In this document: positions 50,318-61,304 of the stretch, piece by piece
Numbering within the stretch: the stretch's first letter is position 1
How the letters are laid out: every line of letters begins with the position of its first letter
From: Aphrocallistes beatrix
Taxonomy: Eukaryota; Porifera; Hexactinellida; Sceptrulophora; Aphrocallistidae
Direction: 5' to 3'
DNA: 64,000 nucleotides
NCBI GenBank assembly: GCA_963281255.1
Contig: OY725496.1
Location: forward strand, 930,001 to 994,000
The notes under the pieces: model-generated
The model's database searches: none
The model's input: the letters and a program-made list of their open reading frames with translations, nothing else
Told to the model about the DNA's origin: nothing
Position numbers and translations under genes: made by a program

Positions 50318-51334
50318 TCCTTACTATTAAAACTGGATTAATGTTTGTAACGAATTGATTGAAGAAACTGTCAGTCAAAGGAAGGTCATTTTTGGCATGT
50401 GGGAGTCTTTTAGATATGGCTCCACTAAGTTCTGACCGCACACGAAAATGGTACTCATCATGGAATTATTACGTCATTGTCACCTTTTTTTAGAATTAAA
50501 AATTTCAGTTTTTCGACTATAACTCAGCCATTTTAGATGATAGAAAGTTGAAATTTTAAAAGAATGTGTATATTAATATTCATCACATGTGATTAGGGAT
50601 TCCAATCCCGGGATTTTTTTTGATTGTATCTTGCAGCAAAATTTATTTAAATTTTAATTTGGAAAATTTACACAAGGAAGATATTATTTAATTTAATTCT
50701 TGACAAACTCTTTGAAAACAAGGGATGTACTTTCTGCCATAAAAATATGAGATAATCGTAATTTTTGATTATTTATTATTGTAGAAAGCCTATTTATAGA
50801 TTAATAAATAGTAATACAGTACATACTTGTAAATCGTATTGTTGTTATTTGACACTGAATAGTGTATTTGTAAGTTACCATTGTAAATACGATCTTGTTT
50901 CCAAGTAGTGTGATTGGTAATTATAAGGAAATTGTTCAATTGCTTAAACATAGAGTAGACATAACACTAAATTCGGGATCCCGGGATTGAAACATCGGGA
51001 TCGGGATTATAAAACTAATCCCGGGATTGAATCCCGGAGGTAAAATGGACCGGGATCCCGGGATTGTAACCCCTACATGTGATACAACTATCATCAAAAA
51101 ATGCAGGCTCATCACTCTGTTATGAACCCCTGTCATCATTACGCATTAAAAATATAAAAATTGACAAATTTGATGATTTTTCGAGTGATATCGATTTTAA
51201 CAGTGAGACATACATATTTAGAGATGTTATCTCCCATATAATTAATCAATGTGAGCCCATGCGCTCTTTAGGCGCCTCCGGCGGAAACGAAGTGTCCGCC
51301 AACCGCATAGCGCAAGCAATCGAAGCGCGCTTGT
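50318..51334 (+). repeat. Family A copy interrupted by a hAT-like MITE
   Basis: Outer terminus TCCTTACTATTAAAACTGGA at 50318, GTAACGAATTGATTGAAGAA, then the hAT-like MITE at 50594-51075, then TACAACTATCATCAAAAAAT to CGAAGCGCGCTTGT at 51334. The original copy would be about 530 bp, both termini present. Confidence 0.8.
50594..51075. mobile_element. hAT-like MITE 4 (482 bp)
   Basis: Ends TAGGGATTCCAATCCCGGGA / complement TCCCGGGATTGTAACCCCTA, exact 8-bp duplication CATGTGAT at 50586-50593 and 51076-51083. CCCGGGATT is repeated several times near the right end. Confidence 0.88.
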
Positions 51335-51392
51335 TAGTTCTTAAATTCTAATCCTTACTTTCTGATATTTTAGTTGTATATTCATCCGAATT

Positions 51393-51503
51393 ATGACTAC
51401 TCGACTGTTGATGCAAGCATCACTTATCATTTTGATATTGTCATGTTCGAACAAGGAAACAGTACCCCCTTTCGCCGGCGTGGCCTCTGAAAGGTACAGT
51501 TAA
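51393..51503 (+). CDS. Possible signal-peptide first exon
   Basis: Short frame MTTRLLMQASLIILILSC, a typical secretion signal, then SNKETVPPFAGVASER followed by GGTACAGT, which would serve as a splice donor. No second exon found; the downstream gene is on the other strand. Chance cannot be excluded. Confidence 0.25.
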   Translation: MTTRLLMQASLIILILSCSNKETVPPFAGVASERYS

Positions 51504-51700
51504 ATTCTCCTGCCCTCCCTGCCACCTAACAAAGCTGCGTGTTTTAAGAGAAGAATATAGCATAGTATACACAAATTACAAAATTAAATCCATTTATATA
51601 AATTACAAATGCTAACTTCCCGCTATGTTACAAAGTTTAAGACATAACTGACTCTTCAGTGTATTTAAACACAAGATATTCACTTGAAATAATAATTGAC

Positions 51701-53983
51701 TTAACCATCAACATAAGCACCAAATGTCGTGGCAATGATTGTTGCCGAATAAGGACCAGCTCCTGGTTGAGTCACAGCTCTGATTTTCATTGAGTACCTG
51801 GTATTAAAATCCAAATTTCGTAGAGTATAAGATCTCACTATATTTTCAATTCTGACCACTGATTCCTCACTATGAGTGCTTGTAACTTCGATGGAGATGT
51901 CATAGCCTATGATAACCCCATTTTGTTCAGTAAGTAGAGGCTCTTGCCACACAACCCGAATAAAACTAGAGGATACATGAGCTATTGTGAAGTTTCTGGG
52001 AGGAGCAGTTGGTTCTCGTTCTAACGTCTTGACTAACACAATCGGGGAGTAGGGACCTGGTCCTTGAGAGGTGTAAGCTCGGACCTTTAATTGATAAGTT
52101 TCACCCTCGTGAAGATTAGAAATTACTGACCTTACGAATGTCTCATTTAAGCTATGAACTTTCCGATCGATTCTCATTCCATGATAAGTAACTTGGTAGT
52201 GAGTGATTGCTCCATTCCTTTCCATTTGTGATGGAGGGATCCATATGATTATGATTATATTGGTGTTGCTTATACCGAATAATCTTTGAGGTGCAGCTGA
52301 AGGCACATCTTCATATGTTTCTACCAGTATAACATCTGAATAGGGACCATTGCCTGCTTTATTAACTGCACATAGACGTACGCTGTATTCATTTGCTTCT
52401 TGGAGATCTTCAACTATAAAATAGGTAGCAGTAGAGTTAGCATGCCTTCTGTATACTGAACTGTCAAACCCTCTTCCTTCAATGATAATTAAGTAGAATA
52501 AAATGATGCCATTCTCTTCTTCAGGTAATAAATGATTCCATGAAACAAGTATGGAAGTAGATCCACTCACTTCAACTGCTACATTTTGTGGAGTTTGTCT
52601 GGGAGCTATTTCTTCCGTCCGATTTACAACTTCAAGACAAGGACCCATTCCAGCATCTGTGAAGGCACATATTGATATCTCATATGCAGAGCCTTCTTCT
52701 AAATTTGAAATTATAACATTTCGATTTTTAGTAGTGTGATTACGCTCAGATTTATCTACACGTGAACCATGATACTGGATGATATAGCCAGTGATGACTC
52801 TTTTGGTTTTGTAGCTCTAAATTTGGAGGATTCCAGCTGAAATCTAGTTTAGTCGGATAAAGACCTTCAAAATGCACATGCAATGGCGGGCCTGAAGGTG
52901 CAATTTCGGTTGTTGTAACGGCTATAAAGAAAGAGTAGGGACCACCTCCCTGTGTGGTGTGGATTCTCGCTTTAATATTATATTCCACTCCTTCCATTAG
53001 TCCAATTAAAGCTGCATTAATAGGGATGGTTTGTTTATTACTTATATTGAGAGCTGAAAAAGCAATACTCCTCTCTTCTGTATCAACCACGTTGCCTTTG
53101 TAGGTGACGAGGTAATGTGCCAAGATGCCATTGACATCTTCTATGTCAGGAGGTTGTAGCAGAACAGAGATAGTAGTTGGGGTCTTGGATAGAAAGCGCA
53201 TTTCTGGGCTAGCTGTAGGAACGCCTTCTTGCGTTCTGGTTTCTAACTCAGAGTTATACACGCCTACACCTGCAGAAGTAGCTGCAGCAATACTTAATGT
53301 ATAACTAGTGTACTCATCCAAGTTACTCATGTCGAATGAATTTAGTGTAGCAGAAATAGAAATAAAACTCTCTACTCTTCTATCAGTCCTTCTGTATTTG
53401 ATTGTATACCTCGTTATAACTCCATTTTGGGTTTCTCTATCAGGAGGCGACCAAGTTAATCTAATCGTAAACGGATTAGTAGAGTATGTTGAAATGTCTA
53501 ATGGAGGTGATCCAGGTCGATCAGTCAAAGTTCTCATTGTTATAATGTTAGATGAGTTAGCAGTTTGGCTGTCGATACCAACTACATATATATCATAAGC
53601 TCTGTAAGGTAGGAGACCATTTAACAAAAATTCAAAATTTCGCGTAGTACTAATCTCTGTATACGGGACATCTAGCAAAAAGGTAACATCACGCATCCAT
53701 ATATTGTAGGTTAATTCATTCAATCTTGTAACAGGATAATATACAGTGCCCCATGAGAGACGAATGCTTTGACTTGAATCATCTGCAGCATTTAATTGAA
53801 TGTTTAAGTGTATCAGTTGACATGATGTATGATTGTACAGATAATATCGTTCTCTACAGGAGCAATAATAACTTCCAATTGTATTCGTACATCCGTGATC
53901 ACAGTCATTGGCAACTATGCATTCGTTGACGTCAATACAAGAAAAGTTGTGATGGTTGAAGATAAAGCCAGGAGAACAAATTT
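51701..53983 (-). pseudogene. EGF plus seven FN3-domain protein, one frameshift
   Basis: Extracellular adhesion/receptor-type protein. From 53983 (after a TTTTAG acceptor-like site) the frame reads a calcium-binding EGF domain (DVNECIVANDC, GCTNTIGSYYCSC), then seven fibronectin-III repeats, recognisable by W-x-P-P (LTWSPP, FSWNPP, IIWIPP), NG-x-I-x-x-Y and Y-x-x-x-V-x-A-x-T. The frame 53723-52752 holds repeats 1-4 and 52648-51701 repeats 5-7; the end of repeat 4 lies across a one-base shift at 52795-52811, in the run CAAAACCAAAAGA, where the second frame would read RVITGYIIQYHG. Everything else is clean, so a sequencing error or a very recent lesion are both possible. The ends lack a signal peptide and a membrane segment, so more exons are expected on both sides; the last codons AYVDG may be intron read-through. 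Host gene rather than transposon. Confidence 0.8.
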
Positions 53984-54031
53984 CTAAAAGAATGCATTGG
54001 ATGAAACTTGATTATATATCCCTTTCAAATA

Positions 54032-54093
54032 TTAATACGCTAGGAATTTTTTTTATTCGTCCAAAAAATTGAAGAATTGGAAAATTGCAACTA
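54032..54093 (+). repeat. Family B left end
   Basis: ATTAATACGCTAGGAATTTT and GAAGAATTGGAAAATTGCAA; cut by the MITE at 54094. Confidence 0.5.
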
Positions 54094-54551
54094 CAGTCGA
54101 ACCTGCTATAACGGCCACTTTATATAACGGTCACCTGTCTATAGCGGTCACCAATGAACAGTCCCGTCCGAAATTCCATAATATTGAACCTGTGTATAGC
54201 GGTCACCTGCTCAACGCGGCCAGCGGCCACCCGTTTGTAGTCCCTTACTGACCCTAAAACTGTGTATAACGGCCATCACCTGTCTATAACGGACACTACC
54301 TGTCTATAGCGGCCACCACCTGTCTATAACGGCCATCACCTTTTTCACCTTTTTATGTGTTTATTACAGGATCTGTTACGAACGATAAACAAGTTTCATG
54401 TAATTACGTATTTCAAGTAATGAAACTACATGTAGGAACTATGTTTCATTCTAGATATGGTTAAGACAATCACCTGTATATAACGGTCACCTGTGTATAA
54501 CGGCCAATTTTGTCCAGTCCCTTGGGTGGCCGTTATATACAGGTTCTACTG
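54094..54551. mobile_element. pogo-like MITE 3 (458 bp)
   Basis: Ends CAGTCGAACCTGCTATAACG / complement of CGTTATATACAGGTTCTACTG, TA on both sides. The left half has seven or more TATAACGG(C/T)CA(C)C repeats. A truncated relative in the opposite orientation is at 55548-55740. Confidence 0.82.
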
Positions 54552-54553
54552 TA

Positions 54554-54686
54554 TTATCAAAAAATGATGACTGATCACTCTGTTATAAAGTTATCATTAC
54601 GCAACAAAATTTTAAAAAATGACAAATTTAGTGTTTTTTCGTGTGATATCGATTATAACAGTAGGATCGAAGTATTTAGAGATGCA
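54554..54686 (+). repeat. Family A fragment
   Basis: ATGATGACTGATCACTCTGT to TTTAGAGATGC; it joins directly to the P-type half palindrome. Confidence 0.55.
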
Positions 54687-54689
54687 ATG

Positions 54690-55225
54690 AGTTTTGAGTT
54701 ATGGGCTGATTTTAAGAATGTGACCAAAACACTAAATTGTCGCATAACTCTATAGTCTGTGAATTGAGAGGTTAAAATTGTATTATTACCTAATAGGAAG
54801 TAGCCAATTGCCTATTAAATATAATCAAATTTGAAGATCTAGTTCTTACAGTTTGCAGAGTATGGCTCAAACTGATCAAAATGCTTTACCATAGCAACGT
54901 AGGAATGTAACAATATTTTATTGAAAATGTCTAAATTTTTTAAATCAACTCGTGCTAATCTTAGTTCTACACAAAAACTCTACCTTAATAACATTTAGAA
55001 GTAGGCTTAAAACAGCTTAGAAAATTGCCAAAATCGTGCTTATAATGACCTGTTGCGGAATGATATGATGACTAATCGAAATTTTGACAACGGACATATG
55101 TACTTTGATGCCATGTTTATATATGTTGGTAATACATTCTTAACAAGCTAATCGTGTATTAATCCATTCGGCTATTACCGCATCCTTGGTTATTTTACTG
55201 TGAGGCATCATTATAGTAGGCTATG
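54690..55225. mobile_element. Half copy of the P-type palindromic MITE, 2
   Basis: Parallel to 39165-39685 (CCTAATAGGAAGTAG, CCATAGCAACGTAGGAATGT, CCATGTTTATATATGTTGG) and ending TATAGTAGGCTATG. The left arm is mostly missing. Confidence 0.6.
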
Positions 55226-55515
55226 GATTTTTCAAGACGACATGATAAATATTTTGCTCTTTTATAATGTGAATAAGATCTAGATATTAGACTAGAGACT
55301 AGTTTTCAACTAATCACATTTAGGTTGTAAGGATGTACACTCCAAATATCCGATTTTCAATTCATATTATAAATGCATCCATAGGAACTTCTGAATTTAT
55401 TGATATTCCCAAGACAACTCTGCAAACACAAAATTACTCGCAACCCGTGATTTGCAAGTGCACTAAGTGCGCTTGTCTTTATTAAAACGCTAGGATAGGT
55501 ATGCAGATGTTAAAT

Positions 55516-55519
<4 letters not shown>

Positions 55520-55548
<29 letters not shown>

Positions 55549-55740
55549 CAGTGGAACCTGTATATAACGGCTACCCAAGGGACTGGACAAAATTGGCCGT
55601 TATACACAGGTGACCGTTATATACAGGTGATTGTCTTAATCCCCTTTACGAACGATAAACAATTTTCCATTACTTGAAGTAATTATATTAAACTTGTTTA
55701 TCGTTCGTAACAGGTCCTGTAATAAACATATAAAAAGGTG
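55520..55740. mobile_element. TA microsatellite and truncated pogo-like MITE 3
   Basis: (TA)n at about 55523-55547, then CAGTGGAACCTGTATATAAC and the inverted equivalent of 54551-54355. The far end is missing. Confidence 0.6.
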
Positions 55741-55984
55741 ATAATTATATTTTACATAACTTCGTTAAATGTGAGAAAATATGTATATAAAGGTGTGAAA
55801 ATATGCACAACCTTGTTTATTGCTAAAAAATAAAAATAAAGTATCGGACATAAGTTGCGAATTTGAAGTATTAACCGTAGATTGCCAGATGAGGACACAG
55901 TGTCCCCGATATCGCGTATGTCTCCCAGCCATTTTCAAATGCAAGTGAAACCATATAAATGCTGGACATTCTACAGTTAATAAC

Positions 55985-56087
55985 AACAAGTGCGTTTCGC
56001 TTGGTTGCGCTAGGGGCTGGTGGACACTTTGTGTCCGGTGGAGGCGCCCTTTAGGCGCCTAAGTACACATTGATTAATTACAAGTTT
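55985..56087 (-). repeat. Family A GC-rich end fragment
   Basis: ACAAGTGCGTTTCGCTTGGT, stem GGTGGACAC...GTGTCCGGT, to TTGATTAATTACAAG. Confidence 0.55.
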
Positions 56088-57329
56088 GAAATCGTTTCAA
56101 CCAAATACCAATTCAACCACTTTGTGTCACTAAACGCCATCATATATAATGGCTGTGACTTGGGACAAGTAGCATCAAGTATCAAATGTTAATATAATGT
56201 TAATATTTGGAGTTAGTAATTAAGCTGAGTCTATCCTTTATGAGTAATTATAATGTGTAGTTTACGAATTTGAAATAAAAAATAGAGTATTCCTTACAGT
56301 TTGAGTACATATTCCTTTATGAATAGACCCACTTTAATACTATTTGTTTGGCGGTTTCTGTGGTGGTCGAATACTTTTGTCCGGGTACTATATATATATA
56401 CAGTCAACTCTGCTTAATGGGGTCACTGTTTAATCGGGTTAACCGCTCAATCGGGCCACTTTGGCAGGACTGGAATAGCTCTCGCACATAGAAGCTAATC
56501 ATAGACTACTTAATATACAGATTGGCAAGTAGCCGAAACTCAGAATAAAAAGAGAGGCCAATTTTTAATTTTTTCTCTCTGGTAAAATAGTCGTTTTATA
56601 GTTATAGATTATATACAAAATGAGGTAATCAGGTATGGCGAATCTACTCCGATCATTTTTGAGGTACTTAAGAATGTGGTTTTGTGGTTTAGGCGCTATT
56701 CAATGATGACGATAGCATATATGCACACATTTATATATATATATATATATACGTATATACTTAATTGGGTGACAGAATATAAGATTTCAGATATTGTGTG
56801 CTAAAACTGAAGAGCTTATATCTTAGTATTTTACCATTGTTTGGCGCTTATGTTAGAGGTTAAAGAACAATCAGATATAAATATCAGGGTTTTATACAGA
56901 GGGTGGGTACTCAGGGACTTCCCCTCCCAGAATTGTTTCTCCCCCCCCTAAAATTTGGCCATATACGGTGTATACTTGACAGTTATTTAAACAGATATCT
57001 AAATGGTGATGTATACGGTAAATGGACTGAAGTTCGCCACCCCAGCAAAAAATTCTGTATCAAACCCTGAATATCATTATACATTTTGTAAATTTAATAC
57101 AACCATATTTAAACAAAATAGGTGATTTACAAGGTACTCTTTACATTCAAATTTTTATATCTGTAAATTAACAACTTAACCTAATATTCACGAGTTTCTT
57201 CTTCACCTTGCCCAATGTGCTCAGATCACTTTTCCTTCAGGGAATTATGGCTTTATTATCACACATTAAATGTTTCGTGCTCAATGGGACCCCTTTACTA
57301 ATTTTCGTACATTTTTTATATATTAGATA

Positions 57330-57490
57330 ATGCCTCACAAGTGTTCAGTAGTCAAGTGCCGTACTGGTTCAGTTACCCTCTTCAGCCCTCTACAGTTATG
57401 TAGAAAGCTCATTTTGTGTTGTTCAATGTTTACAAACAAATATCCTTGCTACCATGTTGCCATTGAAGATTCTTATTTATCGTCTACTTG
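57330..57490 (+). pseudogene. THAP-domain start remnant
   Basis: ATG 57330 gives MPHKCSVVKCRTGSVTLFSP, the C-x4-C start of a THAP domain with the following V-x-L-F-S-x-P strand; then the similarity stops. A stop closes the frame at 57490. It is inside the second P-type element, on the plus strand, and presumably is its transposase exon 1. Confidence 0.5.
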
Positions 57491-57687
57491 AAGCCATGTC
57501 AAACCAATGGGATACTACCTTTGCTTGTGACTCACATTATCTTGACCTCCGAAATAGAACAAACTCAATCATTGCAAACCTCTACTTAACTGGACTTTCA
57601 AAGGAAATCAATGAAACAAGGCGTAAAGATCAGGTGGAATCATTCAAGGCTAACAAGCGGGAAAAAAAATGCATAGTGAATTTGTGA
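57454..57687 (+). pseudogene. Possible transposase remnant in the second P-type element
   Basis: 77 codons, hydrophilic and helical (LLEAMSNQWDTTFACDSHYL, RNRTNSIIANLYLTGLSKEI, basic C-terminus). No family recognised by me; position right after the THAP start suggests the internally deleted transposase gene. Confidence 0.3.
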
Positions 57688-57769
57688 CACATTATACAAG
57701 TAGTCTATTTTGTAGAATTGTGTTGTACCTCGTTAATAGACACTTAATATTAAGTAGTCTATGGATATA

Positions 57770-58380
57770 TCCTTACTATTAAAACTCGATTAATGTATGT
57801 TTATTTATTTATATATATATACAAGCTCGCTTCGCTTGCTTGCGCTGCGCGGCTGGCGGACAATTCGTGTCCGCCGGAGGCTCCCTGCCGGTCGCCTGGG
57901 GTGACATTGGTTAATTAAACGGGATATATCAAATCTAAATATGTCCGTCTTAGTTTTAAAATCGAAATCACTCGAATAAACACCAAATTTGTCAATTTTT
58001 AAAATTTTTGATGAGCAATGATGACGTCATAGCAGAGTGATGAGTTATCATTTTTTGATGATAGTTGCATCATATGTGAGGTATGTTAGTATACAGATTC
58101 TATTAAAATTTCAGCCTTCTATCTCCTATAATGGCTGAGTTATGCCCGAATAACTCTGTAGCTTAACTATTAAAAATGTGACAATGACGTCATAATTCCA
58201 TGATGAGTCGACATTTTGCTCTGAGCTCAGAACTTACTGGAGCCATAGCCAAAAGACTCCCACATGCCAAAAATCAGCTTTGTATGTACGGCAGTTTCTT
58301 CAATCAATTCGTTACAGAGATAAATATATATACGTACATATAGTATATATATAGATTAATCGAGTTTTAATAGTAAGGAT
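57770..58380 (-). repeat. Family A, complete copy with both termini
   Basis: Reference copy: TCCTTACTATTAAAACTCGA at the left and its complement at the right (58355-58380), AT microsatellites at both sides, GC-rich end from 57822 with stem GGCGGACA/TGTCCGCC, body with two GATGACGTCA / AATGACGTCATAATTCCATG segments, and CAATCAATTCGTTAC at 58302-58316. 611 bp. Confidence 0.85.
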
Positions 58381-58480
58381 ATCCTTACTATTAAAACTCG
58401 ATTATTGTATCCTTACTATTAAAACTCGATTAATCTATCTTTACTATTAAAACTCGAATAATGTGTATATACATATATAT
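58380..58480. repeat. Threefold array of the family A outer terminus
   Basis: CCTTACTATTAAAACTCGAT is present three times in tandem (58381, 58411, 58441), followed by an AT tract. Confidence 0.8.
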
Positions 58481-58488
58481 ATATATAT

Positions 58489-58990
58489 CTGTAACGATTT
58501 AATTGAAGAAACTGCCGGGCGCAGAAAGCAGATTTTTTCCATGTGGGAGTATTTTGACTATGGCTCCTCCAGTAAGTTCTGAGTTCAGAGCAAAATGTCG
58601 ACTCATCATGGAATTATGACGTCATTGTTACATTTTTAAAAGTTAAGCAGCACAGTTATTCGGGCATAACTCAGCCATTATAGGAGATAGAAGGCTGAAA
58701 TTTTAATAGAATCTGTATACTAACACACTTCACATGTGATGCAACTATCATCAAAAAATGATGACTCAATCACTTTGTTATGACATCATCATTATTCATC
58801 AATTTTTAAAAATTGACAAATTTGGTGATTTTTCGAGTGATATCGATTTTAAAACTAAGATGGACATATTCAGAGATGATATCTCCCTTATAATTAACCA
58901 ATATTACCTCCAGGCGACCGAAAGGAGCCTCTGGCGGACACTTTGTGTCCGCCAGCCGCGCAGCGGAAGCAAGAGAAGCGCGCTTGTATA
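58489..58990 (+). repeat. Family A, copy at 58.5 kb
   Basis: GTAACGATTTAATTGAAGAA to GAGAAGCGCGCTTGT, stem GGCGGACAC/GTGTCCGCC; opposite orientation to 57770-58380. Confidence 0.85.
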
Positions 58991-59021
58991 TATATGTACG
59001 TATATATATATATATCTCTGT

Positions 59022-59512
59022 AACGAATTGATTGAATAAACTGCCGGTCATACAAAGCTGATTTTTGGCATGTGGGAGTCTTTTGGCTATGGCTCCATTA
59101 AGTTCTGAGTTCAGAGCAAAATGTCGACTTATCATGGAATTATGACGTCATTGTCACATTTTTAATAGTTATGCAACAGAGTTATTCGGGCAGAGCTCAG
59201 CCATTATAGGGGATAGAAGGCTGAAATTTTAATAGAATCTGTATACTAACATACCTCACATATGATGCAAATATCATCAAAAAATGATGACTCATCAGTT
59301 TGCTATGACGTCATCATTACGCATCAAAAATTTTAAAATTGATAAATTTGGTGATTTTTCGTGTGATATCGATTATCAAAGTAGGACAGACATATTTAGA
59401 GATGCTCTCTCCCTTATAATTTACCAATGTGATCCCAGGCGACCGAAGGGAGCCTCCGGCGGACACAAAGTGTCCGCCAGCCGCGCAGCGCAAGCAAGCG
59501 AAGCGCGCTTGT
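59022..59512 (+). repeat. Family A, copy at 59.0 kb
   Basis: GTAACGAATTGATTGAATAA to CAAGCGAAGCGCGCTTGT; nearly the same length as the copy before it, with which it is in direct tandem. Confidence 0.87.
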
Positions 59513-59857
59513 ATATATTTATATATATGCTATCATCATCATCATTAAATAGCGCTTAAACCACAAAACCACATTCTTAAGTACCTAAAAAATGATCGGT
59601 GTAGATTCGCCATACTTGATTCCCTCATATTGTATATAATCTATAACTATAAAACGACTATTTCACCAGAGAGAAAAAATTCAAAATTGGCTTCTCTTTT
59701 TTTCTGAGTTTCGGCTACTTGCCAGTCTGTATATTAAGTAGTCTATGAGTTAATGCAAAATATTTTCTGCTAATAGAGTTCTCCGCTTAACAGGGACAAA
59801 ATGTCCTCTGACAGATGTGACCCAATTAAGCGGAGTCGACTGTATATGTAACGAATT

Positions 59858-60316
59858 GATTGAATAAACTGCAAGGCACAAGGAAGTGACAACCTTTTGG
59901 TATTGGTTCTACTAAGTTGTGACCTTAGAAATGTCAACTTATCATGAAATCATGACGTCATTGTCACTTTTTAAAATTTGAAATTTCAGTTTTTCGACCA
60001 TAACTCAGTCATTTTAGGTGATCGAAGGCTGAAATCTTAGTGGAATGTATTGAATATCTCTCAAATATGATAGAACTCTCATTAAAAATGATGATTCCTC
60101 ACTCTGTTATGACGTCTTTATTACGCTTCAAAAATTTAAAATTTTTAGTTTGAAGATTTCTTGAGTTATAGTATTGTTTAAAATGCTAAGGCAAATGCAT
60201 TTAGGGATGTTATCTACATTATAATTGATCATTGCAGCCTAGGCACATGAATGACGGCTCTGGCGGACACAAAGTGTCTGCTAGCCTCGCAACCCAAGCA
60301 TGCGAATCGCACCTGT
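59858..60316 (+). repeat. Family A, diverged copy
   Basis: GTAACGAATTGATTGAATAA, TGATGATTCCTCACTCTGTT, decayed GC end AAGCATGCGAATCGCACCTG. Outside the P-type element. Confidence 0.65.
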
Positions 60317-60491
60317 TTTATCTAATAAAGTAAATAATATAAATGCTCAACCGGCATCCAGAACTGAGGATCAACTTAGATTATTATTTTTTAAAATAAC
60401 ATGAAATTGACAGATATAAGCTTAATTTATGTCTGTTAGGTACTGTGTTGGAATTCAAGTTATAACCTTTGGTACTTGTAATAATTGATTA

Positions 60492-60800
60492 CAAGCGCGC
60501 TTCGGTTGCTTGCGCTGCGCGGCTAGTGGACACTGCGAGTCCGCAGAGTCCCCCTGCGGGCGCCTAGAGTTGCTCAATCAAACCCATTTTGGAATATTTT
60601 ACTTTATGTAAATATAGTAAACAAAAATCAACGAATAATTCCTCATATGGATCAGAAAATATAATTTCGAAATTTACACCGCAGAAAACCCCATGTCAAC
60701 CGTTGGTTGCCAGCCTCTAGCCTATTTTTGTAATTTGTTTACTTTATTCATCTAATGTAAACAAAAATAAATGAATAATTTATCATATTGAACCATATAC
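60492..60800 (-). repeat. Family B right part
   Basis: ACAAGCGCGCTTCGGTTGCT, stem GTGGACACTGCGAGTCCGC, then GAGTTGCTCAATC and two 130-bp-type units with CCATGTCAACCGTTGG and TTTACTTTATTCAT. Confidence 0.65.
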
Positions 60801-61004
60801 TCACTTAAGTAAGGACTGTATGTGTTCAATCTCGGGTCTCGTATTTCGCTCAGGTTAGACATGTGAAATGTATTATTGTTAGATAGGAAGTCGTATTTTT
60901 AGAGTCCATTAGTCATGTTGGGTTACCTCAACTATGTGTGGAATATGAATTTGCGGTTTTCACACCTATTTCAAGTATATTAAAGCGTTATTAATGCATG
61001 ATTT

Positions 61005-61300
61005 TCAAAGATAATCAAGGCAGGAATGGGTTAATTCGGAAAATTTAACTTTTCTAAATGAATGTTGCTACATTCCAGCTTTGCTATGGAAACGTATTTA
61101 AATAATTTGAGCTTATATCTTGAAAACAGTTACAGTTAGACATTCAAATTTGACTGTATTTGATAGAAAATAGGCTACTTTTTATTAGCTCCTAATACAT
61201 TTCATAGCATTAAATCTTCAGGCATAGCCTACTGTATATAAGGTCTGCCATCTACTTGGAAAATCTGGACTAGGGATGCACTAGAGGACGATTATTATAA
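61005..61300. mobile_element. Rearranged P-type MITE pieces
   Basis: An inner arm part (AATGTTGCTACATTCCAG, TTTGCTATGGAAACG, TTATATCTTGAAAACAG) followed by an outer arm CATAGCCTACTGTATATAAG at 61223; the order differs from intact copies. Confidence 0.55.
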
Positions 61301-61304
61301 TCAA

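Larger units (their letters stand above)
56500..59747 (+). mobile_element. Second P-type element (3.25 kb, decayed)
   Basis: Long inverted ends of about 225 bp starting CATAGACTACTTAATATACA (56500-56725 and 59525-59747), flanked by AGCTAAT (56493-56499) and AGTTAAT (59748-59754), a 7-bp duplication with one mismatch. Same CATAG...CTATG end and duplication length as the element at 8537, but a different interior. It holds a THAP-start exon (57330), a short frame (57454) and three nested family A repeats. Confidence 0.75.
56401..59849. mobile_element. pogo-like MITE 1, second copy, split
   Basis: The left half (CAGTCAACTCTGCTTAATGG..., 56401-56499) and right half (59748-59849, ending AAGCGGAGTCGACTG and TA) match 31958-32145. 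They are separated by the P-type element 56500-59747, which sits between AGCTAAT and AGTTAAT, the same point of the MITE. Confidence 0.85.

Noticed and set aside
53308-53598. Plus-strand frame of 96 codons
   Set aside because: Antisense shadow of the FN3 repeats.
12385-60800. Families A and B as canonical Helitrons
   Set aside because: A 3' hairpin is present, but I could not show 5' TC / 3' CTRR ends and AT insertion consistently; left unclassified.
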